DNA from: Prorocentrum cordatum
Lineage: Eukaryota > Sar > Dinophyceae > Prorocentrales > Prorocentraceae
DNA length: 64,000 nucleotides
Direction of reading: 5' to 3'
Assembly (NCBI GenBank): GCA_963575745.1
Contig: CAUYUJ010008558.1
Span: 207,501-271,500, forward strand
The translations under genes and the position numbers were made by a program. The stretch's first letter is position 1, and the number at the start of each line of letters is the position of its first letter. A model generated the notes under the pieces. The model was given only the letters and a program-made list of their open reading frames with translations, was not told where the DNA came from and made no database searches. Shown here in pieces: positions 11,307 to 21,989 of the stretch.

Positions 11307-11556
11307 GATGATGATGATAATAAGAATGATAATGATAATGGTAATAATAATAATAATTATAATAATAATAATAATCATAATATTAATAATGGTGATGATT
11401 ATGATCATAATACTAATCATAATAATAAAAATAATCTTCATCATAATGATAAGAATAATCAGAATAATATCAATAATAATAATATTAATAATCATAATAA
11501 TAATAATACGAATAATAAGTTTAATAATAATAACAATAATAATGATAATATTATTT

Positions 11557-11603
<47 letters not shown>

Positions 11604-11640
11604 CAGACTAATAATCGTATTAATAATACTGATAATAATA
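11263..11640 (+). repeat. AAT microsatellite
   Basis: Imperfect (AAT)n with GAT and CAT substitutions. Long Ile/Met frames on both strands are artefacts. Confidence 0.95.
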
Positions 11641-12066
11641 ATGAAGGGAGGAGACGGAAGGGGGGGAGGAGGAGGAGGAGGAGGAGGAGGAGGAGGAGGA
11701 GCAGCAGGAGGAGCAGGAGGAACAGGAGGAGGAGGAGGAGGAGGAGGAGGAGGAGGAAGAGGAGGAAGAGGAGGAGGAGGGGGAGAGAGGAGGAGGAGGA
11801 GGAGCAGCAGCAGGAGGAGCAGGAGGAGCAGGAGGAGGAGGAGGAGGAGGAGGAGGAGTGGAGGAGGAGAAGGAGGAGGAGGAGGAGGGGGAGGAGGAGG
11901 AGGAGGAGGAGGAGGGGGAGGAGGAGGAGGAGGAGGAGGAGGAGGAGGAGGAGGAGGAGGAGGAGGAGGAGGAGGAGGAGGAGGAGGAGGAGGAGGAGGA
12001 GGAGGAGGAGGAGGAGGAGGAGGAGGAGGAGGAGGAGGAGGAGGAGGGGGGGAGGAGGAGGAGGAG
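11641..12066 (+). repeat. GGA microsatellite
   Basis: Nearly pure (GGA)n for about 200 bases in its second half. It ends sharply at the start of the 12066 repeat. Confidence 0.96.
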
Positions 12067-12130
12067 GATTGTCACGGCTGTCGTTTAAGGCACGGGTAAT
12101 GTTTTACCGCTTCGTGCCCTAACAATGGTG
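12066..12130 (+). repeat. Hairpin-bearing repeat that abuts GGA arrays, copy 1
   Basis: Begins ATTGTCACGGCTGTCG directly after the GGA array. It contains GGCACGGGT ... ACC ... CGTGCC, an inverted pair able to form a stem. A second copy begins at 13814, also directly after a GGA array. Confidence 0.7.
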
Positions 12131-12144
12131 GCACGCCATGTTCT

Positions 12145-12396
12145 GGATGCAACACTTGTGAAGATGCGGCTACTACCACGCCTATGCTGTGCAACACTCG
12201 CGCCAATGCCCTCCACTGCGCGGCCTATGACCGCCCATGGCCTACACGCGGGCCCTTTGCACGGTGGCTGGTAAGCCCCCCACCCCCATGCCTGACACTG
12301 CCACCTATGCCCCGCGTGCAACTGCGGAGACCCCAGGCCTGCTACGGCCTACTATGGTCTGCGAACTATCAACATGTCAAAGCATGAACCTACCTG
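12145..12396 (+). repeat. 252-bp direct repeat, copy 1
   Basis: Starts GGATGCAACACTTGTGAAGA and ends near TACCTG. Copy 2 is offset by 426 bp along its whole length, with scattered substitutions and no evident indels. Confidence 0.92.
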
Positions 12397-12570
12397 ACTG
12401 TTTGGTATGCCATGCTAGTTCAAGTGGGATGCAACCTGGAATGCACGAGTAAAGTCCCCCACGGCTGCGAAGCAGGATGGTTTACAACCGCCTGGCCTCT
12501 TCCCAGAGGAGGGCCACCCCACGACTGTGAAGCACACTTAGCTGCCCCGTGCCAATCCCCGTACTCCCAT

Positions 12571-12822
12571 GGATGCAACACTTGTGAAGATGCGGCTACT
12601 ACCACGCCTATGCTGTGCAACACTCGCGCCAATGCCCTCCACTGCACGGCCTGTGGCCACCCATGGCCTACACGCGGGCCCTTTGCACGGTGGCTGGTAA
12701 GCCCCCCACCTCCATGCCTGACACTGCCACTTGTGGCCCGCGTGCAACTGCGGAGACCCCAGGCCTGCTACAGCCTAATAAGGTCTGCGAACTATCAACA
12801 TGTCAAAGCATGAGCCTACCTG
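12571..12822 (+). repeat. 252-bp direct repeat, copy 2
   Basis: Second copy of the 12145-12396 unit. Between the copies lies GCCACCCCACGACTGTGAAG, an example of the 22-bp word that recurs at 14.0-14.7 kb. Confidence 0.92.
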
Positions 12823-12950
12823 GCTACTCCTCCACGACGTGTCTGGGGCACGGGGCCAAAAGCACGAGGAGGAGGAATAGGATGAGGAAGAGGAACAGTA
12901 GGATGAGGAAACCAAATAACGCAATACCAGACAAGAGACGCCTCTTCCGG

Positions 12951-13760
12951 ACTGCGCGTCCCATTTGCCAGGACTGTGTGTCCCATAATCGAGACTGCGC
13001 GTCCCATTTGCCAGGAATGTGTGTCCCATAGCAGGGACTGCGCGTCCCATTTGCCAGGGCTGCGTTTCCCATAACAGTGACTGCGCGTCCCATTTGCCAG
13101 GACTGTGTGTCCCATAGCAGGGACTGCGCGTCCCATGTGCCAGGACTGTGTGTCCCATAATCGAGACTGCGCGTCCCATTTGCCAGGGCTGCGTGTCCCA
13201 TAACAGGGACTGTGCGTCCCATTTGCCAGGACAGTGTGTCCCATAATCGAGACTGCGCGTCCCATTTGCCAGGAATGTGTGTCCCATAGCAGGGACTGCG
13301 CGTCCCATTTGCCAGGACTGCGTGTCCCATAACAGGGACTTTGCGTCCCATTTGCCAGGACTGTGCGTCCCAGAATCGAGACTGCGCGTCCCATTTGCCA
13401 GGAGAGTGTGTCCCATAGCAGGGACTGCGCGTCCCATTTGCCAGGACTGCGTGTCCCATAACAGGGACTGTGCTTCCCATTTGCCAGGACTGTGCGTCCC
13501 AGGATCGAGACTGCGCGTCCCATTTGCCAGGAGAGTGTGTCCCATAACAGGGGCTGCGCGTCCCATTTGCCAGGACTGCGTGTCCCATAACAGGGACTGT
13601 GCGTCCCATTTGCCAGGACTGTGCGTCCCATAATCGAGACTGCGCGTCCCATTTGCCAGGAATGTGTGTCCCATGGCAGGGACTGCGCGTCCCATTTGCC
13701 AGGACTGCGTGTCCCATGACAGGGACTGTGCGTCCCATTTGCCAGGACTGTGTGTCCCAT
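12951..13760 (+). repeat. 43-bp satellite, 19 units, with 129-bp higher-order period
   Basis: Unit starts ACTGCGCGTCCCATTTGCCA. First unit at 12951, last at 13725, exactly 18 periods of 43 bp. Unit tails fall into three classes (ATCGAG, AGCAGGG, AACAGGG) that cycle in fixed order from unit 7 onward, giving a 129-bp higher-order repeat. All three minus-strand frames stay open because the unit lacks stops; the encoded repeats are not a gene. Confidence 0.95.
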
Positions 13761-13813
13761 AGGGAGGAGGAGGAGGAGGAGGAGGAGGAGGAGGAGGAGG
13801 AGGAGGAGGAGGA
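13761..13813 (+). repeat. Short GGA microsatellite
   Basis: (GGA)n joining the 43-bp satellite to the second copy of the hairpin-bearing repeat. Confidence 0.95.
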
Positions 13814-13875
13814 TTGTCTCGGCTGTCGTTTAAGGCACGGGTCAAGTGTTACCGTATCGTGCCCCAACAAAGGGG
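13814..13875 (+). repeat. Hairpin-bearing repeat that abuts GGA arrays, copy 2
   Basis: Begins TTGTCTCGGCTGTCG. It matches copy 1 through GTTTAAGGCACGGGT and the complementary ATCGTGCCCCAAC. Confidence 0.7.
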
Positions 13876-13979
13876 AACACGACCGTCAACCTAATGAAGC
13901 GAAGCGGCGGCGGCAGCGGCCAGCCGCACTGTATATGCCGTACCCCGACCGCTATTATTCGGGTACCATGTAATCTACC

Positions 13980-14730
13980 TACGGATGCCTACCAGGCGAG
14001 ACACGGCCCACGACTGTGAAGCCCGTTATATGGAATGCGCCACCGTCCTCCTTCTGGAGGGGGGCCGCTTCACAACTGTGAAGCCCGCTTAACGACCCTA
14101 CTCTCATCCTCCCTCAACAGGAGGGCCGCCCCACGATGGTGAAGCCTTATTATCGCCAAACTCTTACCTTTGCCCTTCGCTGTCACTTGTCCCCCCACCA
14201 CTAAGTGGCAATTCATCCCTTCCCCCAGACTTTGAAGCTTGCCCACCCCCCTTTCACAATGAGAGGCAGGCGAGCAACGCCCCACGACTGTGCCCTTTTA
14301 ACAACCCCACTCTCATCCTCCCTCAACAGGAGGGCCGCCCCACGACTGTGAAGCCATAACATTGCCCCTCGCTTATCCCTTTACCTTTACGGTCACGTGT
14401 AACCCCGCGACTAGATAGCAATACCTACTCGGCAAACCTCTCCCCTACTACTGCTCTCCATGGGGTCCATGTGAAGCACGGTTATCCCCTTGAAAGCTAG
14501 GAGCGGCCGCGGGGGCGAACCTTCCAATACTAAAATTCGACACCTACTGCTACAAGAAGGGCCCCACGACTGTGGGGCACCAATAGCCCGGACTGCGCCA
14601 TGGCCACCTCTCTGTTGGGCGATGGCCTGCCCCAAGCCTGTGAAGCCCCCTAAAGCGCCAGCCCAGGCCCCAGGGCCGCCCCACGACTGTGAAGCCTCAG
14701 GGCCGCCCCAAGACTAATATGAACAATGCA
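13980..14730 (+). repeat. Cluster of CCCACGACTGTGAAGCC words within a degenerate 210-bp duplication
   Basis: The word GCCGCCCCACGACTGTGAAG or close variants recurs about eight times (near 14003, 14063, 14125, 14280, 14335, 14560, 14680). A longer unit starting CTCTCATCCTCCCTCAACAG is present at 14101 and 14310, a 209-bp offset. No gene seen from 13.9 to 15.2 kb. Confidence 0.75.
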
Positions 14731-15217
14731 AGGCGAACCTTGTTGTCCCGGCTCTCCGGGCTCCTTAATAATCCCCCCCCCACGTCCACTAAGTGGTCCT
14801 GTCGGCTCCTCACTAGCAGATTCCCAGTCCATGAAGGGTGCTGCGTTAAAATGGGGTGCCAAGGGGGTCACGCTCCCAGCCCCTTAGTCCGAGGGGTCTG
14901 GGCCCTTCTGCCCCCTACAAGTGTGAACCCTACATGATGCATACGGTCTCCGTTGCTTCTCTACCCCCCTGGCGTGGCTGGGGACTGGCATTCGCCCCAG
15001 CCCACGCTCTGATTCTAGCCCTTCCCTAACCCCCTCAGGCGGTTACTCCTTGTGCTGGGAGGGCACTTGAACGTGCCTCTTGCCACTGTCGCCCCGCTGT
15101 TCACTCCCCTGGGGGCTCTGCTGGGGTGCTCGTCGGGCGTGGGGAATCCACGCCCTTAGTGGCGCCCCGTGCGTCCCCAGCCGACTCCCCCAGAGGAGTA
15201 TAGAACAGCATTGGCAC

Positions 15218-15227
<10 letters not shown>

Positions 15228-15250
<23 letters not shown>

Positions 15251-15310
15251 GAGGAGGAGGAGGAGGAGGAGGAGGAGGAGGAGGAGGAGGAGGAGGAGGA
15301 GGAGGAGGAG
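15228..15310 (+). repeat. GGA microsatellite
   Basis: Pure (GGA)n immediately 3' (on the minus strand) of the PPR-derived gene. Confidence 0.96.
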
Positions 15311-15468
15311 TCTCTGGAGTCTCTGCCTGATCGCGTAGCGATATATTCCGCTCGACCGCACGGTGCGGTTCCACCTTCCACTCAGAAGGCCTTCGACAGC
15401 AGGGAGTGGTTCAACGCGTCGACGCTGAGGAAATGGCTGCACCGAGAGCTGAGAGAAGGTCTCCAACC

Positions 15469-17127
15469 TCACTGCCGCCGTCCTGCTTCGTCGGTGTGTT
15501 GCCTACTTGTAGACTCCCATTTCCATTCGTAACGTTGAGTACGACCGACTCCAACCTGTGTGTGAATCCATCTCCCATTACTGCCTTGTGATGCGGCCGC
15601 CAGGTGTGCAACGCGTCGCACGAAAGGCTGGGATTTCCGTCTCGTGGCTCGTGTGATGCATTTATCTTCAAAGTCCTTCTGTTCTGCAGCTCGCTCGCGG
15701 AGAAACGCTTCCACGTCTGGCTCAGTGATTTTTCTTTTTCTGTAGCTGACGACGTCGGGCTCGACCTTCGCACCGCGAGTCCGATCCCCGTCGTTGAAGC
15801 TGATGGCGTTGGGCTCGTGCTTCGTCTCTGCCACTGCCACCATCCAAGACTTCTCGCATGCACCGTACTCGGGTCTGTAGCTGATGACGTCGGGCTTGAC
15901 CTTCCCGTCATGCGACACCGCTTTGTCGTTGTAGCTGATGGCATTGGGCTCGTGCTTCGTCACTACTACTGCCGTCATCCAAGACTTCTCGCATGCACCG
16001 TCCTCGGGTCTGTAGCTGATGACGTCGGGCACGACCTTCCCATCACGCGACACAGTCCCGTCGTTGTAGCTGATGGCGCTGGGCTCGAACTTCGGCCCCG
16101 CCACTACCACCGTCCAGGACTTCTCGCATGCACCGTCGTTGTAGCTGATGGCATTGGACTGGTGCTTCGTCTCCGCCACTGCCGCCATCCAAGACTTCTC
16201 GCATGCACCGTCCTCGGGTCTGTGGCTAGTGTCGGCGGGCTCGACTTTCCCGTCACGCGACACAGCCTCGCCGTTGTAGCTGATGGCATTGGACTCGTGC
16301 TTCGTCTCCGCCACTGCCGCCGTCCAAGTCTTCTCGCATGCACCGTCGTTGTAACTGATGGCATTGGGCTGGTGTTTCATCTCCGCCACTGCCACCATCC
16401 AAGACTTCTCGCATGCACCGCCCTCGGGTCTGTAGCTGATGACGTCGGGCTCGACCTTGGCGTCGCGCGACGCAAACCCGTCGTTGTAGCTGATGGCGTT
16501 GGGCTCGTGTTTCGTTTCCGCCACTGCCGCCATCCAGGGGTTCTCGCATGCACCGCCCTCGGGTCTGTAGCTGATGACGTCGGGCTTGACCTTCCCGTCA
16601 TGCGACACAGCCTTGTCGTTGTAGCTGATGGCGCTGGACTCGAACATCGGCTCCGCCACTGCCCCCATCCAAGACTTCTCGCATGCACCGTCGTTGTAAC
16701 TGATGACATTGGGCTCGTGCTTCGTCGCTGCCACTGCCGCCATCCAAGACTTCTCGCATGCACCGTCCTCTGGTCTGTAGCTAATGACGTCGGGCTCGAC
16801 CTTCCCGTCACGCCACACAGCCTCGTCGTTGTAGCTGATGGCATTGGACTCGAGCTTCGCCTCCGGCTCTGTTCGCTGCTGCCACTGCCGTTCTGACCCC
16901 CACGTTCCTGCCGTGTCCTGCGGATGCTCCCACTGTCCATATTGCTCCCGCTCGCTGCTCCCAACGCTGTGGCTGACGACGTTGGGGTCCATATACTGCA
17001 TCTTGCGGAGCTGCTCCACCTCGCGGGTTAGGCGGTGGATGGCTCGCTCAGCCGACCACTGTGCCCACGCCCGCCGGGCCTTGCGCTCCTTCGGGGTGAG
17101 CCTTGGGCGCCACTCTCCGGCACCCAT
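15469..17127 (-). CDS. PPR-derived protein of 16 shortened repeats
   Basis: Reads for 553 codons from ATG at 17127 (MGAGEWRPRLTPKERK). The frame is also open upstream into the microsatellite, but that part is low complexity. Residues 1-90 are basic and Gln-rich. Residues about 95-457 (15757-16845) are 16 units of three types: X, 18 aa (NAISYNDxAVSRDGKVEP); Y, 27 aa (starts DVISYRPEDGACEKSW); Z, 25 aa (starts NAISYNDGACEKSW). Order: XYZXYXYZXYZXYXYX. The words VISYN, GACEK, AVAET and EPN/EPD are those of dinoflagellate pentatricopeptide repeats, but no unit has the canonical 35 aa. The tail is a basic, non-repeat C-terminus. PPR proteins bind organellar RNA; with helices this short I do not infer that activity. 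GGA arrays flank both sides. Confidence 0.7.
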   Translation of the reverse strand: MGAGEWRPRLTPKERKARRAWAQWSAERAIHRLTREVEQLRKMQYMDPNVVSHSVGSSEREQYGQWEHPQDTAGTWGSERQWQQRTEPEAKLESNAISYNDEAVWRDGKVEPDVISYRPEDGACEKSWMAAVAATKHEPNVISYNDGACEKSWMGAVAEPMFESSAISYNDKAVSHDGKVKPDVISYRPEGGACENPWMAAVAETKHEPNAISYNDGFASRDAKVEPDVISYRPEGGACEKSWMVAVAEMKHQPNAISYNDGACEKTWTAAVAETKHESNAISYNGEAVSRDGKVEPADTSHRPEDGACEKSWMAAVAETKHQSNAISYNDGACEKSWTVVVAGPKFEPSAISYNDGTVSRDGKVVPDVISYRPEDGACEKSWMTAVVVTKHEPNAISYNDKAVSHDGKVKPDVISYRPEYGACEKSWMVAVAETKHEPNAISFNDGDRTRGAKVEPDVVSYRKRKITEPDVEAFLRERAAEQKDFEDKCITRATRRKSQPFVRRVAHLAAASQGSNGRWIHTQVGVGRTQRYEWKWESTSRQHTDEAGRRQ

Positions 17128-17271
17128 CCCGTAGCACCGTTTGAAACTCCAGCGTTTGTTAACGTCAAAGGCGGCCGAACATGCGACAGCTGCGACGATA
17201 TCCCCCAAGCACCGCGCGGAGGTCCTGGAGCCGGCCCGGGGCAAGGGAAGCCTGGGCCTGGGTTGCTTGAG

Positions 17272-19886
17272 GGAGGAGGAGAGGAGGAGGAGGAGGAGGA
17301 GGAGGAGGAGGAGGAGGAGGAGGAGGATGAGGAGCAGGAGGCGGAACAAACTGATGAGGAGGCGGTGGATGAGGAGGATAATGATACGGAGGAGGAGGAG
17401 GGCGATGGCGAGGAATCCGAGGCTGCAGATGATAACGAGGATGCGGAGGAGGAGGAGGAGGAGGACGAGGAGGAGGAGAGGGGGAGAAGGAAGAGGAGGA
17501 CGAAGAGGAGGAAGATGATGATGAGGAGGACGGGGAGGATGCGTATGGGGAGGGGGGAGGAGAAGGAGGATGAGAGGGAAGAGTGAGGAGGATGAGGAAA
17601 AGGAGGAAGCGGATGAGGAGGATGATGAGGCGGAGTTGGAGGACCAGGAGGAGGAGGAGGAGGAGGAGGGAGGAGGAGGAGGAGGAGGAGGAGGAGAAGA
17701 GGAGAGGGAGAATGAGGAGGCTGAGGAGGAGGAGGCTGAGGCTGAGGAGAAGGATGATGAGGCGGAGGCGGAGGAGGAGGAGGGAGGAGGAGGAGGAGGA
17801 GGAGGAGAAGGAGGAGGAGGAGATGGGAGGAGGAGGATGATGGAGGAGGAGGAGGAGGAGGGCGTGGGGGGTGGGGGAAGGGAGGGGAGGCGGAGGAGGA
17901 GGAGGAGGAAGAGGAGGGGGAGGAGAAGGAGGAGGAGGAGGAGGAAGATGAGCAGGATGAGGAGGATGAGGATGAGGAGCAGGAGGCGGAGGAACAAACT
18001 GATGAGGAGGCGGTGGGTGAGGAGGATAATGCTACGGATGAGGAGGAGAGCGAGGGCGAGGAATATGAGGATGCGGATGAGGACGAGGATGAGGAGGAGG
18101 ACGAGGAGACTGATATGGGGAGAAGGAAGAGGAGGACGAGGATGAGGAAGAGGAAGAGGAGGACGGGGAGGATGCGTATGAGGAGGAGGAGGAGGAGAAG
18201 GAGGAGGAGGAGTGGGAAGAGTAAGGAGGAGGAAGATGAGGAAGAGGAGGAGGAGGACGATGAGGCGGAGGTGGAGGAACAGGAAGAGGAGGAGGAGGAG
18301 GAGGAGGGCGGGGGATGAAGAGGAACACACGTGGGAGAAGGAGGGGGAGAAGGACTTGGGATAAGGGGGGTGGCGGATGGGGACTGGGGGGGGGGGGGGG
18401 GGGGGAGGGAGGACGAGGAGGAGGACTAGGAGGAGGAGGAGGAGGAGGAGGAGGAGGAGGAGGAGGAAGACGAGGAGGAGGAGGAGAAGGAGGAGGAGGA
18501 GGAGGAGGGGATGAGGTGAGAGGAGGAGGGAGGAGGAGAGGAGGAGGAAGGAGGAGCGAGGAGGAGGAGGGCGACGACGACGAGGGGGAGGATGAACTTG
18601 AGAAGAAGAGGGCGGATGAGGAAGAGGAAGAGGAGGAGGAAGACGAAGAATAAGACGAAGGGAACGAACACGAGAACGCTGGACACGGAACAAGGAGGGA
18701 ACTGATGAGGAGGAAGAGGAGGCGGGAGGGGGGGGTATGTTGATGATGCTGCTGGTGATGTTGATGCTGCTGCTGCTGCTACTGCTGATGATGATGATCA
18801 TCATGAGGATGAGGATGATGATGATGCTGAGGAGGAGGAGGAGAAGGAGGAGGACGAGGATGAGGATGAGGATGAGGATGAGGATGAGGATGAGGATGAG
18901 GATGATGATGATGATGAGGAGGAGGAGGAAGAGGAGGAGGAGGAGCTGGAGGAGCAGGAGGAGAATGAGAAGGAGGAGGAGGAGGAGGAGGAGGCGGAGG
19001 AGGAGGAGGAGGGAGGAGGAGGAGGAGGAGGTGTGGGGAGGGGGATGAGGAGGCGGATGAGAAGGAGGAGCAGGAGGAGGAGGAGGAGGAGGAGGAGGAC
19101 AACGCTGCTGATGATGATGGTGGTGATGATGCTGCTGCTGGTGATGATGATGAATTTTATGGTGCTGATGATGGTGATGATGCTGCTGATGATGATGATG
19201 ATGACGGGGAGGAGGAGGTGGGATGATGATGTTGAGGAGGAGGAGGAGGGGGAGGATAATGAGGTGGAGGAGGAGGAGGAGGAAAAGGAAGAGGAAAGGG
19301 AAATGAAACGGGCGCAGGAGGAGGAAAGGAGGGCGGAGAAAGAGGAGGAGGGGAAGGAGGGGGAGGATGAGGATGAGGATGGGAAGGAGGGTGAGGAGGG
19401 GGAGGATGAGGAGAAGGAAGAGGAGGAGGATAAGAAAGATGAGGAGAAACATGACGATGATGATGCTGCTGATGATGATGCTGATGCTGGCGATGATGAT
19501 GATGCTGATGATGATGATGCTGCTGCTGATGATGATGAAGCTGATGAGGATCCTGCTGCTGCTGACGATGTTGATGCTGATGCTGATGCTGCTGATGATG
19601 ATGCTGATGCTGATGCTGGTGGTGATGATATCGATGATGCTGCGGATGATGATGATGCTAATGCTGATGATGATGACCGTGACGATAGCGATTATGATGT
19701 CGATGCTGATGCTGGTGTTGTTGATGATGCTCATGCTGATGATGATAGTGATGGTGATGCTGAGGGGGATGAGGAGGCTGATGAGGATGATAATGGGCAT
19801 GCTGAGGATGATGAAGACGAGGCAGACGAGGATGAGGATGAGGATCCGGAAGATGCTGATGATGATGGTGATGATGGTGATGATGG

Positions 19887-19947
<61 letters not shown>

Positions 19948-20250
19948 CATTCTGCTGATGATGGTGCTGGTGATGATGGTCATGATGATGGGCATGATGC
20001 TGAAGAGGAGGCTGAGGAGGAGGCGGAGGAGGAGGAGGAGAAGGAGGAGGGATGGAAGAGGAGGAGGAGGAGGAGGAGGAGGAGGAGGAGGAGGAGGAGG
20101 AGGAGGAGCAGGAGGAGTAGGAGGACGAGGAGGAGGATGAAGAACAGGAGGAGGAGGAGGAGGAGGAGGAGGAGGAGGAGGAGGAGGAGGAGGAGGAGGA
20201 CGAGGAGGAGGACGAAGAACAGGAGGAGGAGGATGTACCAAGGATTGACA
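17272..20250 (+). repeat. 3-kb compound GGA/GAT microsatellite
   Basis: Mixed (GGA)n and (GAT)n, with GATGATGCT stretches at 18737-18790 and 19100-20010. It contains a phase-preserving 648-bp duplication: CAAACTGATGAGGAGGCGGT at 17347 and again at 17995. Long Glu/Asp frames on plus and polyserine/polyproline frames on minus are artefacts. Confidence 0.95.
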
Positions 20251-20870
20251 AAAGATTTACCATAACTTCAGTCCTGCCTCTGCCGTGCAGAAAGGACCTG
20301 CTGGGCCACGGGGGGTGTCCCCGATGGCCACCTGTGGTCGGGATGCCCTAGCACGGAAAGCCCGCGCAGCGCCCGACGCCGCGCGCCGGCTCTGCCACAC
20401 CAGCGGAAAGTATCCCGGGTCGGCTGGAGGCGACCCGTAGGGCCTCGCCGCCAAGCCACCGGCAGGGGTCCGCCGCGTCGCTCAACAACGCAGTACCCCA
20501 CCTGCCCCTGCGCAGCGCGGCGGAGGGGCCGTGCCGCCTCCGCGCGCGCGCCCCCATGGACGACAGGGGTGCCCCACGGGGGGGGGGAGGAGCGCCAGGT
20601 AGGAAGAGGCCAGGGACCCCGGGCCAGGGAGGGAACCCTGGCAGCGGGGGCATCCCGGCCCTTTCCCATTCCACACCCCACTCACCCCAAGGGGGAGGGC
20701 CCCCGCGGCCGACGGGGGTGCAGTCCCCAAAACCCCCCGGCCGCCCACCGCCTATTACGGCTAGTCCCTGGCTCTATATCTATCCCGCCGATACAGGCGG
20801 CAATCGACCACTTTGGGTTCCCCGACCATCTAGGTGTGGTCACCGGGCCCCCGGCTTACGCGGGGGGGGG
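20251..20870. other. Unique GC-rich segment, nothing recognised
   Basis: Open frames exist on both strands but none shows a motif, splice signal or family resemblance. Confidence 0.5.
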
Positions 20871-21085
20871 ACAGGAGGAGGAGGAGGAGGAGGAGGAGGA
20901 GGAGGAGGAGGAGGGAGGAGGAGGAGGAGGAGGAGGAGGAGGAGGAGGAGGAGGAGGAGGAGGAGGAGGAGGAGGAGGAGGAGGAGGAGGACGAGGAGCA
21001 AGTGGGGAAGGAGGAGGAGTTTCAAGAGTTTCAGGAGGAGGAGGAGGAGGAGGAGGAGGAGGAGGAGGAGGAGAAGGAGGAGGCG
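20871..21085 (+). repeat. GGA microsatellite
   Basis: (GGA)n broken by a unique patch around 21000-21030. Confidence 0.95.
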
Positions 21086-21207
21086 GCGCAGTCGTCCCGG
21101 GACCCCTCGCGGGCGCCAGCGGCCAGAGCGCGGGCCGAGGCCGCCGCCCCCCTGTGCGCCCCAGTGGGCTGGCGGCGGGCTGGCTTGGAGCAGGGGGTCG
21201 ACTACTC

Positions 21208-21335
21208 GCCATCGCTCGCACGTCCATTTCCCGTGCATGGTTCGGTTTCGTGCGTGTCTTTTTTGCTCGATGGTCCAGGATCGTCCTCAATGGTCCTCGC
21301 CGAGACAAATGCACACGTCCGAGCGATGCCAAGAC
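21208..21335 (+). repeat. 128-bp direct repeat, copy 1
   Basis: Starts ATCGCTCGCACGTCCATTTC; homologous to 21710-21838. Shared landmarks are TTTCGTGCGTGT, GTCCTCGCCGAG and CACACGTCCGARCGATGCCA. The two copies flank the nested R3/R4 elements. Confidence 0.8.
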
Positions 21336-21337
21336 TA

Positions 21338-21682
21338 CAGCCAACCCGTATAGCAAGGATGCGCGGTGCAGTGGAGGCCAGTCCACAAGAGACCTTCCAC
21401 AAGAGACCCAACCCTGAGACCCCAGGACGTCCTCTGACGTTTGGTGTGGCGTGGGAGCGTCTCGCTTTCCACAGCAGAACCATCGGAACCCAAGAGACCC
21501 AGGGCACCCTGGAGGCAAGCAGGGTGTTTCTTGGCATGGGTCTCCACTGTAAGGATGCAAGGGCCTTGGAGGGTCATTTTCGAACGAGGCTGGCCAGCGC
21601 AAGTCGACACGAATGGGCCGAAGGGGAAGGATGCCAGGGTCACCTTGGGAAGGGTGCTCATCTTTAGCATGCGGGTTGACTG
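21338..21682 (+). mobile_element. R3 TIR element, copy 1, interrupted by an R4 element
   Basis: Left end TA|CAGCCAACCCG, right end GGGTTGACTG|TG (flanking TA mutated). CAGYC...GRCTG termini with TA flanks fit a non-autonomous Tc1/mariner-type element. Minus the nested R4 copy it is about 162 bp, close to copy 2 at 31349-31521 (173 bp). Confidence 0.7.
21369..21549 (+). mobile_element. R4 TIR element, copy 1, nested in R3
   Basis: Termini CAGTGGAGGCC and GGTCTCCACTG are inverted repeats. Flanks are TG (21367) and TA (21550). The uninterrupted homologous R3 copy carries a single TA at this point (31378). No coding capacity. Confidence 0.78.
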
Positions 21683-21709
21683 TGCAGAACGATGTACCCC
21701 AGAACTTGC

Positions 21710-21838
21710 CATCGCTCGGACGTCAATCCCGTGTATGTTTCGATTTCGTGCGTGTGCATTTTTCGAAAGTGATCCTAGATGTTCTTCAACGGTCCTCGCC
21801 GAGGAAACCAAGCACACGTCCGAACGATGCCAAGAGAC
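21710..21838 (+). repeat. 128-bp direct repeat, copy 2
   Basis: Partner of 21208-21335, diverged by substitutions. Confidence 0.8.
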
Positions 21839-21989
21839 TTGATTTGTTCGCCGAATCTACGTAATGTTCTTGGGTCCGGCGAGATTTTTGTTTGTACGTT
21901 TTGGGGTGCATCGATTCTGCAGCCGGCCTCCTACTCGAAGCATAGGGCGGTACGGCCGGGAACTGGACTGCAATGCTGGAGAACAAGAC

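Noticed and set aside
12951-13760. CRISPR-like array
   Set aside because: The 43-bp units are contiguous, with no unique spacers, in a eukaryotic context.
12775-13870. Three overlapping ~350-codon minus frames with LANGT/GKWDAQS repeats
   Set aside because: All three frames are open because the satellite unit lacks stops in each. No start context, no non-repeat domain.
15604-16896. 430-codon plus-strand frame with LLACTVLGSVADDVGLDL repeats
   Set aside because: It is the antisense of the PPR-derived array. The minus reading has recognisable VISYN/GACEK motifs and extends into non-repeat ends.
17272-20250. Very long open frames (including one minus frame of 1590 codons) through the GGA/GAT arrays
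   Set aside because: Only the last ~550 codons of the minus frame have normal composition. The rest is polyserine, polyproline, polyisoleucine or polyglutamate expected from any trinucleotide array.
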